A DNA stretch of 64,000 nucleotides, taken from the NCBI GenBank assembly GCA_965223405.1, contig CBDCWO010000006.1, forward strand, positions 4,278,001-4,342,000. Reading direction: 5' to 3'. Below the pieces are notes generated by a model. That model searched no databases. It saw only the letters and a list, made by a program, of their open reading frames with translations, and was not told the origin of the DNA. Shown piece after piece: positions 46,013 to 54,025 of the stretch. The number at the start of each line of letters is the position of its first letter. Position 1 is the stretch's first letter. A program made the position numbers and the translations under genes. The stretch comes from CBDCWO01 sp965223405. Its GTDB lineage: Bacteria; Bacteroidota; Bacteroidia; Chitinophagales; Saprospiraceae.

Positions 46013-46774
46013 ATGAATACTTTAGTCTGTATTAAGCGGGTGCCTTCTCCCGGTATGCGTATTGTCTTGACTGAAGATAAGCAGGAAATAGAGACTCGAA
46101 ATCTGGGTTTTACTATTAGTCCTCATGAAGAGTGTGCGATAGAAGAGGCAATCCGTATGAAGGAAAAATTCGGTGGTACGGTTACGGTACTTTCATTGGG
46201 ATCCGAATCAAGTTCAGAGCAATTGAGGTACGCAATGGCCATGGGAGCCGATAATGCCGTCTTATTGAAAACTGAAGGAAAGGAATGGGGTCCGATGGCT
46301 ACAGCTGGTGCTATTGCAGATGCCATAGCTGATATGAAATTTAATTTAATCCTAATGGGAAACGAATCAGCTGATTCAGGTGGATATCAGGTGGGGATAC
46401 GAGTAGCGCACCAATTAGGATGGCCCTGTGCTACCGGGATTAAATCTATAGATATAAATGAGAAACTAATGACCCTGAAGAAAGAAATTTCCGGTGGATT
46501 TGAAATCTATGAACTTCCTTTGCCGGCTGTTGTGACGGTAAAAGAAGGAATCAATCTGCCACGCTACCCTTCATTACCTGGACGAATGAAGGCTAAACGT
46601 AAAACAATAGATATTTTTACTCCCACAAAAATTGTTGGAGATATAGAGACTTTACAATTTGACACACCACGTCAGACTGGGAGCAATACTGAAATACTTG
46701 GAAAGGGTGTCGAGGTCGCTCCCAAAGTGGTTGATATTCTTGATGAATTGGGGCTTTTAAAGAGGCCAACATAG
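46013..46774 (+). CDS. etfB: Electron transfer flavoprotein, beta subunit
   Basis: A 253-residue EtfB that, with EtfA, carries electrons from flavoprotein dehydrogenases to ETF:quinone oxidoreductase. Start MNTLVCIKRVPSPGMRIVL, with ISPHEECAIEEAIRMKE, GADNAVLL, LILMGNESADSGGYQVG and the late PAVVTVKEGINLPRYPSLPGRMKAK, which are typical AMP-binding and interface segments. It is 50 bp after the dehydrogenase and 40 bp before etfA, an ordered operon. The partner dehydrogenase is very likely the upstream DAO-GcvT protein. Confidence 0.95.
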   Translation: MNTLVCIKRVPSPGMRIVLTEDKQEIETRNLGFTISPHEECAIEEAIRMKEKFGGTVTVLSLGSESSSEQLRYAMAMGADNAVLLKTEGKEWGPMATAGAIADAIADMKFNLILMGNESADSGGYQVGIRVAHQLGWPCATGIKSIDINEKLMTLKKEISGGFEIYELPLPAVVTVKEGINLPRYPSLPGRMKAKRKTIDIFTPTKIVGDIETLQFDTPRQTGSNTEILGKGVEVAPKVVDILDELGLLKRPT

Positions 46775-46814
46775 CATATTCTAATAGTTTTAGTTATTAA
46801 CTTATTCGCAAACC

Positions 46815-47780
46815 ATGATCATAGCAATAATAGAACATAACAGAGGTACTTTGAACCAACAATCACTTGAAGTGCTGTCACTGGCACGAGAACTGGATGA
46901 AGTACAAGCTGTAGTTGTTGGTGAAAACGGGAGAATCGTTGCTGAAGAATTAAAGAACTCGGGAATTAAAAAAGTGCATCTACTACTACATCCCGAACTG
47001 GATGAATATGCCCCGGTTGCATGGGCCAAATCAATTGTGCAGCTTGCGGGATTGTTGAATCCAAAGGCCATCATGGTAACCGCGACAGAGCGAGGCAACG
47101 AAATTATTGCACATATTGCCTCACAATTAAATTTGCCCCTGGCTGCTAACTGTACGGAAGTTGAATTTCAGGATCAATCTTGTTACCTAACCAGAATTAG
47201 ATGGGGTGGCAGCTTGTTAGAACGCGCAAAATTCCACAGCAGATTATTTTTATTGTCATTGGCACCTTTTACTAGAAATGTAGAAGCATTCGCAAAGGTT
47301 GAAATTGATATTGTGGAGACCAATGTAGAGCTTGATGCTATGGATCTAGAAGTCAAAGTAGTTTCAGAGTCGGCTCCTGAATCTGAAAAAATCCTTTTGA
47401 CCGATGCCAAAGTGGTTGTAAGTGGTGGTAGAGGAGTGGGCAGTAAAGAAGGGTTTGAGATACTTGAGGAATTAGCTGAATCACTTGGAGGTGCCGTGGG
47501 GTGTTCAAGAGTAGTAACGAACAACGGTTGGCGACCGCACTCAGACCAGGTAGGTCAAACCGGAGCGCGTGTGGCTCCTGATTTGTATATCGCTTGTGGG
47601 ATTAGTGGAGCCATCCAGCATTACGTTGGATGTAAAAGTTCAAAAAAGATTTTAGTAATTAACACGGACCCTGAGGCACCTATAGTGCCAAAGTCGGATT
47701 ATGCAATTATTGGGGACTTACATCAAGTCGTACCGGAGATCAATCGGTTGCTAAAAGAACGTTTATCGAGCCTAAAATGA
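46815..47780 (+). CDS. etfA: Electron transfer flavoprotein, alpha subunit
   Basis: A 321-residue EtfA that binds FAD and forms the heterodimer with EtfB. The FAD domain shows VVSGGRGVGSKEGFEIL, GCSRVVTNNGWRPHSDQVGQTG, APDLYIACGISGAIQH and the C-terminal INTDPEAPIVPKSDYAIIGD, all hallmarks. Length is standard. It ends the dehydrogenase-etfB-etfA run; the next gene, a choline-type symporter, is 510 bp on and probably has its own promoter. Confidence 0.96.
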   Translation: MIIAIIEHNRGTLNQQSLEVLSLARELDEVQAVVVGENGRIVAEELKNSGIKKVHLLLHPELDEYAPVAWAKSIVQLAGLLNPKAIMVTATERGNEIIAHIASQLNLPLAANCTEVEFQDQSCYLTRIRWGGSLLERAKFHSRLFLLSLAPFTRNVEAFAKVEIDIVETNVELDAMDLEVKVVSESAPESEKILLTDAKVVVSGGRGVGSKEGFEILEELAESLGGAVGCSRVVTNNGWRPHSDQVGQTGARVAPDLYIACGISGAIQHYVGCKSSKKILVINTDPEAPIVPKSDYAIIGDLHQVVPEINRLLKERLSSLK

Positions 47781-48290
47781 ATACTTCGATGAAACAAATA
47801 GTTCTTGTGAACACTTCTAACGTGTGATAGATAGGCAAAGTGTTCAGATATCGTCTGCAAATAAATTTGTACAAATCACTGCAATTTGAGGAGGAGCAGT
47901 TGAAAGGAGGCGGTATATAGCGAAGCGAGAATGCTTTATTCCTTTGAGTGTCGTCAGAGCAAATGCTAGGTTCGCATTCCGAGGCACCGTGGTACTAGTA
48001 CATACGATTAATTTTAACGCTAATTTTTAAGTAACTTCATCCAAGAAATACGCAAGACTGAAGAAATGATCCAAGATTGTTACCATAAAATACATTTGTT
48101 ATCGGTTATAAGAGCATAGTAACATATCACAATGGATGTTTTAATTTCATCTTCAGTCTAATCGGTTGGTTTACGAATTTGATTTGCTTTGCAGATATTG
48201 TTATTCGTTCCTTCAGGACCTGCTGGACAATACAAAATATACAATTTGCCCCTGTATGTATGCCCGAATCTTTACAAACTCCAACTAATT
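47781..48290. other. 510-bp intergenic region before the choline symporter
   Basis: No convincing ORF: an in-frame upstream start at 48189 would only add 34 non-conserved residues to the symporter. Around 47891-48000 the base composition is more GC-rich than the surroundings, with GAATGC/GCATTC arms (about 47928 and 47970) and a GTACTAGTAC palindrome near 47992, so a small structured RNA or a relic element is possible. I recognise nothing definite, and no clear promoter box. Confidence 0.35.
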
Positions 48291-49892
48291 ATGAGCATTG
48301 AAAAATCACTTATTAAAAATTTAAAGCCAACGATTGTTCTGGTCACAGTTCTTATATTGGTAGGATTCTATCTCCAGTTATATACTGATTCTGATGTCTT
48401 TTGGCCTGGTTATTATTCAATGATATTTTTCTATGGAGTAATATTCTTTATGGGCACTTATGCTAGCAATCTTAAAAAGGAAAATTCGGTTACAGAGGTT
48501 ATGTTAGCTGGAAGAAATATACCCTTGTGGATCGCAGTTTTTACCATGAGCGCTACCTGGGTTGGAGGGGGTTATATTAACGGAACAGCTGAATTTACTT
48601 TTGATTCTAACTATGGATTGATGTGGGTGCAGGCTCCATGGGGTTATGGATTGAGTCTCATAGTAGGTGGGCTATTCTTTGCACGCAAAATGCGCGAAAT
48701 GGAGTTTAAAACTATGCTAGATCCACTTTCGCAAAGGTTTGGAGTGCGTATGTCGGCAGTTCTTTTTTTACCCGCGTTATTAGGAGAAATTTTCTGGACC
48801 GCTGCAATTCTCACTGCACTTGGAGCTACATTTGCAACTATTTTAGGTTTGAATATTACTACTGCAATTATTCTTTCATCACTAATTGCTATTGCCTATA
48901 CCGCAATCGGAGGTTTATGGGCTGTGGCATTAACGGATGTAGTACAAATGATTCTGCTAATTGTGGGTTTGATAGTGGTAATACCATTTGCTTTAAAAGC
49001 TGCCGGTGGTTGGGATTATATATGGGAAAACTATCAAACGAAAATGGGTGATCTGGCCTCGTTTATTCCCTCCAAAGAAGTACTTGGAAACTACTATTTC
49101 AATTGGTGGGACAGTATACTATTGCTCATTTTTGGAGGTATCCCCTGGCAGGTTTATTTTCAGCGTGTACTTTCAGCAAAAAATTCCAAAACTGCGGTGA
49201 GATTATCGCTTATTGCTGGATTTGTTTGTTTAGTCGCAGCCATACCTGCCATAGTTATCGGAATTATAGGTACTGCCGTGCCTTCATGGCAGAGCCTTGG
49301 AGCAGCAGATGAACCGACCGCAGCGCTTATTCTTCCCTTCGTAATTCGTTATCTTACCCCTTGGGTAGTAGCCACAGTAGGTTTAGGAGCGGTAGCTGCA
49401 GCTGTAATGTCTTCAGTCGATTCTTCTATTTTGTCTGCTTCCTCAATGGCCAGCTGGAATATTTATCGCCCACTTGTAAAACCTAATATCAATAATAAAA
49501 GTCTAACCAAAGTTATTAAACGATGTATCTGGATTATAGGTATTACAGCAACCATTTTGGCTTTAAAAATCCAAAGTGTTTATGCCTTGTGGTTTTTATG
49601 TAGTGACTTCGTGTATACCTTGCTTTTTCCGCAATTAGTAACTGCTTTATTCGATAAGAAAGCAAATGCTATCGGTTCTTTTGTGGGATTTATGGTGGCT
49701 TTTTGTTTGCGGATTGGAGGAGGAGATCCAACTCTTGGTATTCCCATAATTATAAAATATCCGATGATACAAGATGGAATTGTTCTGTTCCCATTTCGGA
49801 CACTAGCTATGGTTTGTGGACTGATTACCATTATTGTAGTATCCAGGCTTACACAAAAATTAGCTCCTCCTAAAATATTGATGAAAGCATAA
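48291..49892 (+). CDS. CHT1-like sodium:choline symporter (SSS/SLC5A7 type)
   Basis: A 533-residue SSS-family symporter that closely resembles the animal high-affinity choline transporter CHT1 (SLC5A7) by my recall of its sequence. Nearly identical blocks are FTMSATWVGGGYINGTAE, WVQAPWGYGLSLIVGGLFFA, MLDPLSQRFG, LGGIPWQVYFQRVLSA and GLGAVAAAVMSSVDSSILSA. It would import choline with Na+. The ATG at 48291 starts MSIEKSLIKN; a longer in-frame form from 48189 lacks conservation. Placed between the etf genes and a BCCT carrier, it feeds the choline/betaine pathway. Confidence 0.9.
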   Translation: MSIEKSLIKNLKPTIVLVTVLILVGFYLQLYTDSDVFWPGYYSMIFFYGVIFFMGTYASNLKKENSVTEVMLAGRNIPLWIAVFTMSATWVGGGYINGTAEFTFDSNYGLMWVQAPWGYGLSLIVGGLFFARKMREMEFKTMLDPLSQRFGVRMSAVLFLPALLGEIFWTAAILTALGATFATILGLNITTAIILSSLIAIAYTAIGGLWAVALTDVVQMILLIVGLIVVIPFALKAAGGWDYIWENYQTKMGDLASFIPSKEVLGNYYFNWWDSILLLIFGGIPWQVYFQRVLSAKNSKTAVRLSLIAGFVCLVAAIPAIVIGIIGTAVPSWQSLGAADEPTAALILPFVIRYLTPWVVATVGLGAVAAAVMSSVDSSILSASSMASWNIYRPLVKPNINNKSLTKVIKRCIWIIGITATILALKIQSVYALWFLCSDFVYTLLFPQLVTALFDKKANAIGSFVGFMVAFCLRIGGGDPTLGIPIIIKYPMIQDGIVLFPFRTLAMVCGLITIIVVSRLTQKLAPPKILMKA

Positions 49893-49991
49893 ATACAAAA
49901 TCACAATCAAAAGTCAATATTTTTCTGAATTGTCAGGGAGAGGTTCAGTCTAACAAGTAAAATATTAGATTTTCGTATTTGATTATAACCC

Positions 49992-51575
49992 ATGGAGAAA
50001 AAATATAAAAGAAGTGATAGGAGTGTTTTTTGGGGAACAAGGGTTAATGGTCCGGTATTTATTGTCTCTTTAGTGGTAATTCTAATTCTGGTTGTAACTA
50101 CTATTACCATCGGTAAGCCAATGGAGCAATGGTTTGCACGAGTACAAGCTGGTATCTCAAATTCCATAGGATGGTTTTTTATTGTACTGGTCAATATTTT
50201 GCTAACTTTTACTATATACCTTGGGTTTAGTAAATTCGGAAAAATTAGATTGGGTGGTAATGATGCAAAACCCGAATTCTCAAGGGCCTCTTGGTTTGCT
50301 ATGCTTTTTAGTGCAGGCATGGGAATAGGACTCTTATTTTGGAGCGTTGCTGAACCCGTAATGCACTATCATACCAACCCATTCGCTACCTCTACTGATG
50401 CTGTCGAAAGTGCAAGATCAGCGATGGGAATTACTTTTTTGCATTGGGGTGTTCACGCTTGGGCAATTTATGCAGTTGTGGGGTTGGCATTGGCCTTTTT
50501 TACCTTTAATTTGAAGCTGCCACTTACTATTCGATCTATCTTTTATCCCATTTTTGGAGATAAAATTTATGGATGGCTTGGCCATATTATAGATATTGTT
50601 TCGGTAATTGCCACATTATTTGGTCTGGCAACATCTTTGGGTTTAGGAGCCCAACAAATAAATGCCGGATTAGCTTTCTTATTTGATATACAGTATACTT
50701 CCGGGATGCAGACTGTCCTAATTATTATCATCACTGGACTGGCTACGTTTTCTCTGATTTTAGGGCTCGATAAGGGAATCCGAAGATTAAGTGCTTGGAA
50801 TATGCGTCTAGCTGTTACCGTACTTGTTTTTATAATACTTGTTGGTCCTACCCTTTTTATTTTTAAATCTCTTATCGAAAATATAGGCTATTATTTGTCT
50901 AATTTTTTTGAATTAGGCTTATGGATAGAAGCCTACACGGGAATAAGTGAAGAAGAAAGCTGGCAGAATAAATGGACTATTTTTTACTGGGCGTGGTGGA
51001 TCGCATGGTCTCCGTTTGTCGGTATTTTTATTGCTAGAATATCAAAAGGAAGAACGATAAAAGAATTTATTTTAGGTGTAATGTTGGTTCCAACTCTTTT
51101 AACATTTTTATGGTTAAGTGCTTTCGGTGGCTCAGCATTGTACCTTGAGCTTGGGAGTTTAACTGGAATTTCTGATGCGGTAAACGAGAATGTGGCTACG
51201 GCAATCTATAAGCTTCTCCAGCAATTTCCATTTTCATTTATCTCTTCGTTCTTAACCGTTCTGCTGGTGGGAAGTTTTTTTATAACATCATCGGATTCCG
51301 GTTCGTTGGTTGTCGATGCCCTTACTTCAGGAGGAAGGCACAATTCTCCAGTGGGGCAAAGAATATTTTGGGCATCAATGGAAGGAGTCGTGGCAATAGT
51401 TTTACTTATCGGTGGAGGCCTGACAGCTTTGCAAACTGCAACGATAATAACTGGTTTGCCATTTGCGATTATTCTTCTGGTCATGTGTGCAAGTTTCTTT
51501 ATGTCACTACAATCTTACTATAATAATCATTTACCAAATGCACTACATCAGAATCGGTCTGGCAATAGAGAGTAA
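49992..51575 (+). CDS. BCCT family betaine/choline/carnitine transporter
   Basis: A 527-residue BCCT-family carrier with about 12 membrane spans. Family motifs are GMGIGLLFWSVAEPVMHY (unwound helix near the Na+ site) and the aromatic box region WTIFYWAWWIAWSPFVGIFIARISKGRT in helix 8. It imports glycine betaine, choline or a similar quaternary ammonium compound (DMSP too in some members), driven by Na+ or H+. The gene follows the CHT-like gene by about 100 bp in the same direction and probably shares its transcript or regulation. It has a short C-terminal tail, unlike osmosensing BetP, so catabolic uptake is likelier. Confidence 0.93.
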   Translation: MEKKYKRSDRSVFWGTRVNGPVFIVSLVVILILVVTTITIGKPMEQWFARVQAGISNSIGWFFIVLVNILLTFTIYLGFSKFGKIRLGGNDAKPEFSRASWFAMLFSAGMGIGLLFWSVAEPVMHYHTNPFATSTDAVESARSAMGITFLHWGVHAWAIYAVVGLALAFFTFNLKLPLTIRSIFYPIFGDKIYGWLGHIIDIVSVIATLFGLATSLGLGAQQINAGLAFLFDIQYTSGMQTVLIIIITGLATFSLILGLDKGIRRLSAWNMRLAVTVLVFIILVGPTLFIFKSLIENIGYYLSNFFELGLWIEAYTGISEEESWQNKWTIFYWAWWIAWSPFVGIFIARISKGRTIKEFILGVMLVPTLLTFLWLSAFGGSALYLELGSLTGISDAVNENVATAIYKLLQQFPFSFISSFLTVLLVGSFFITSSDSGSLVVDALTSGGRHNSPVGQRIFWASMEGVVAIVLLIGGGLTALQTATIITGLPFAIILLVMCASFFMSLQSYYNNHLPNALHQNRSGNRE

Positions 51576-52511
51576 GGTGTTGTGATTGCCTTAGAATAGT
51601 ATGGGACTACACATTTCCAAAGTTATTTAGGTTATAACCGTTTAAACGTTCATTTGAGTAGGTATGCAATTCCGAAATTTTGTTGCGAGGAGTAGCTGTA
51701 ATCAATGATGCCTAAAAAGATAAATAAATAGATCTTGATCTAAACCAGTAGAAGCTGGGAAACCAAAATTATTCCAAAGCATCAATTGGAAAAGTTGTGA
51801 AGAAAGTAGTTGTTAACCGTTATAACCGTTATAACCGTTTAAAGGGATAACGGAGGGAGTTGCTCAGTTCCCAAATTATCTTGCCAGGAATAATAATAAG
51901 CGATTGACATCTTACCATTTAAATTATAAGCAATCGATCAAAAATGGTTGAAGAAGTAGAATACTTGGGCAGCCAAGATATCAATGGGTAAGTGTTAAGA
52001 GTAGTTGTTAACCAATAAAACGGTTATAACCGTTATAACCGTTTAAACGGATAATAGAAGTCGGGGAGTTTCCAATAGAAAACCGACGCAATTGCAAGCC
52101 ATCGAATGGAAAGGTATGTAAAGTAGTAGCTAACCGTTATAACCGTTTAAACGGATAACGGAGGGAGTTGCTCAGTTCCCAAATTATATTGCCAGGAATA
52201 ATAATAAGCGATTGACATCTTACCATTTAAATTATAAGCAATCGATCAAAAATGGTTTAAGAAGTAGAATACTTGGGCAACCAAGCTATCAATAGGTAAG
52301 TGTTAAGAGTAGTTGTTAACCGATAAAACGGTTATAACCGTTATAACCGTTTAAACGGATAATAGTTAGGAAGTTTCCAATGGAACTACTACGGTAATCC
52401 AAGCCTTCGATTGGCGAAGTTGTATAAAGTAATAGTTAACCGGCAAACCGGTAATAATTATTGTTCTTTATTGCTATATTAATTCATCATTAGATTATTA
52501 AATCCAAACCG
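51576..52511. repeat. Palindromic repeat array (TTATAACCG / CCGTTTAAACGG)
   Basis: A 936-bp gene-free region holding six copies of a core element near 51631, 51812, 52009, 52131, 52315 and 52436. A full core is GTTAACC, then one to three TTATAACCG units, then CCGTTTAAACGG, which is itself a palindrome, then GATAA. Before most cores is a looser motif of about 35 bp (ATC-A-TGG, then AAG, then GTAGTTGTTAACC). Between cores are unlike spacers. The pattern suggests protein-binding iterons or a structured mobile repeat. It ends just upstream of a frameshifted zinc-ribbon gene. Confidence 0.8.
51813..52440. repeat. 308-bp tandem duplication inside the array
   Basis: Two copies lie head to tail. The block starting GGAGGGAGTTGCTC is at 51852 and again at 52160, and the AAAACGG block is at 52017 and 52325, both exactly 308 bp apart. 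Over about 200 bp (51851-52054 against 52159-52362) the copies differ at only a few positions, so this part duplicated recently. The last 75 bp of each copy, from GTTTCCAA on, are far more diverged and 3 bp out of register. Confidence 0.88.
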
Positions 52512-52912
52512 ATGCCTTTACCCGCTCCTGCTAAATTCTGTCCTATCTGTGGTAATGAAATTCAGGGTAGAATAGATAAAATATTTTGTTCTGTATCCTG
52601 CAAAAATGTTTATCATCAAAAGAGAAAAACACAACATACACCAATACCAAACCAATTGACTCCATTACCAAACCAATTGACTCCATATTACTTCGTAATT
52701 GGGTCATATTACAAGAAAAATATGAAGTAATTGGAAAGAGAAAATTCTTTATCTCCAAAGCTGATCTTCATAAAAGTGGTTTTCATACCGCTTATCATAC
52801 TACAATGAATATCAACAAGGCAGGAAAAACATACTTTTATATTTACGATTTTGGGTGGATGGATTTTTCGGAAAAAGAGCTCATGGTGATTAAGCTTAAT
52901 AAAGCAAAATAA
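52512..52912 (+). pseudogene. Frameshifted zinc-ribbon protein of a Bacteroidota family
   Basis: Two overlapping reading frames together look like one small protein. Frame one from ATG 52512 gives the zinc-ribbon CPICGNEIQGRIDKIFC...CKNVYH with four cysteines and a His, then runs off into a meaningless tail. Frame two (minus-one relative, ending 52912) continues with IDSILLRNWVIL and a C-terminal block ending YIYDFGWMDFSEKELMVIKL, as in intact family members I recall. The switch lies between about 52625 and 52660, just before a 21-bp tandem duplication. It may be a dead gene, a programmed shift or a sequencing error. Confidence 0.65.
52647..52688 (+). repeat. 21-bp tandem duplication at the frameshift
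   Basis: The 21-bp unit from CCAAACCAATTG to CTCCATTA (52647-52667) is followed at once by a second copy (52668-52688) that differs only at its last base. Because 21 is a multiple of three, the duplication itself does not shift the frame, but it lies right where the two frames of the zinc-ribbon gene must join. Confidence 0.9.
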
Positions 52913-53173
52913 ATCCTATCTATCGGGCGTTAACTTTAGATATTTGCACCTTCCAGAAACCCCTCTAGCCGGCAAATATTATTCTTAATCCATTAATCCC
53001 ATTACTGTTCTGCAATTTCTGGTCAACTCGTATTTGGAACATTGGAGTTGGTTAAGTAGGAAGTCACTAAATCATGTGTCCTTTCCAATTATCGGAGATC
53101 TCTATTTTTGACCGCCAAAAATTTAACCAAACCCACCCAAATATTAATAAACTAACCGAAATCCTATCCTCCT

Positions 53174-54025
53174 ATGAAATTAATTAAACTTCTTGCCTTG
53201 GTAGTTTCATTTACCTATTCATTATCACTCGTCGCACATGGAGACCTACATAAAAGAATAAACTCCGTGACCAAACTAATAGCTATTTATCCTGACAGTT
53301 CAAATCTATATCTAAAAAGAGGCAAGTTATATTTGGAACATAATGATTTTGATTCGTCGATACAGGATCTCAAAAAATGTGGAATACTTAATTCTGGTGC
53401 CTTTTATCGACACTACTTATTAGCCAAGGCCTATTATTGCCAAAGTGAATTGTCAAAAGCCAATCGGGAAATTCAGCGATTTCTAAGACAAAAACCCAAC
53501 CATGTCAAAGCATTAAGATTGTCGGCAAAAATTTTATTGGCAAAACAAAAATATCAAAGTGCTGCCCTCACTTTTGAAAAGATCATTCAAATAGCCAGGG
53601 AGAAAATACCGGAAAACTATCTTGAGGCATGCAACGCCTGGAAGGCTTTGGGTAAAAAGGGTCATTATAGAGCCAAAGTTGTATTGTGTAGAGGTCTGAC
53701 AGATTTGGGTGATCTCACTCTCTTTTATCAAGAACTACAGTGTCTGGAAGTGGAGCAGGGCAATTATTTTCAGGCCATTTTGTTAGCATCAAAAGTCCTT
53801 AATAAGGCCAATAGAAAAGAATGGGCTTTTTATCAAAGAGCATTAATTCATTATCAATTTGAACATTTTGAATTGGCTTATGCTGATTTTAAAAATGCTC
53901 AAATCGCTATTGATCTCTTACCTGCTAGAATTAGGAATATACAATCATGTAAAAAATTATTCGAGTCCATCAAAAAACACATTTTTCGACTATCCATTGA
54001 TAAAGTAAATTATTGTCAAAGATGA
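53174..54025 (+). CDS. Exported TPR-repeat protein
   Basis: A 283-residue protein with an N-terminal signal peptide (MKLIKLLALVVSFTYSLSLVAHG) and tetratricopeptide helices through the rest. SSNLYLKRGKLYLEHNDFDSSIQDLKKC and FYRHYLLAKAYYCQSELSKANREI are clear TPR units, with a basic C-terminus. It is probably a periplasmic scaffold. Its stop overlaps the start of the phosphatase-like gene by 4 bp (ATGA), so the two are translationally coupled and likely work together; the role is not known. Confidence 0.8.
   Translation: MKLIKLLALVVSFTYSLSLVAHGDLHKRINSVTKLIAIYPDSSNLYLKRGKLYLEHNDFDSSIQDLKKCGILNSGAFYRHYLLAKAYYCQSELSKANREIQRFLRQKPNHVKALRLSAKILLAKQKYQSAALTFEKIIQIAREKIPENYLEACNAWKALGKKGHYRAKVVLCRGLTDLGDLTLFYQELQCLEVEQGNYFQAILLASKVLNKANRKEWAFYQRALIHYQFEHFELAYADFKNAQIAIDLLPARIRNIQSCKKLFESIKKHIFRLSIDKVNYCQR

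Noticed and set aside
48189..48290. N-terminal extension of the CHT-like symporter
   Set aside because: The 34 extra residues are not membrane-like in the family pattern, and a good ATG at 48291 matches the family start.
51576..52511. CRISPR array or integron attC array
   Set aside because: Repeats are nested palindromes of variable length with unequal spacers of about 75-190 bp, and there is no cas gene or integrase. GTTAACC does not fit the attC GTTRRRY box.
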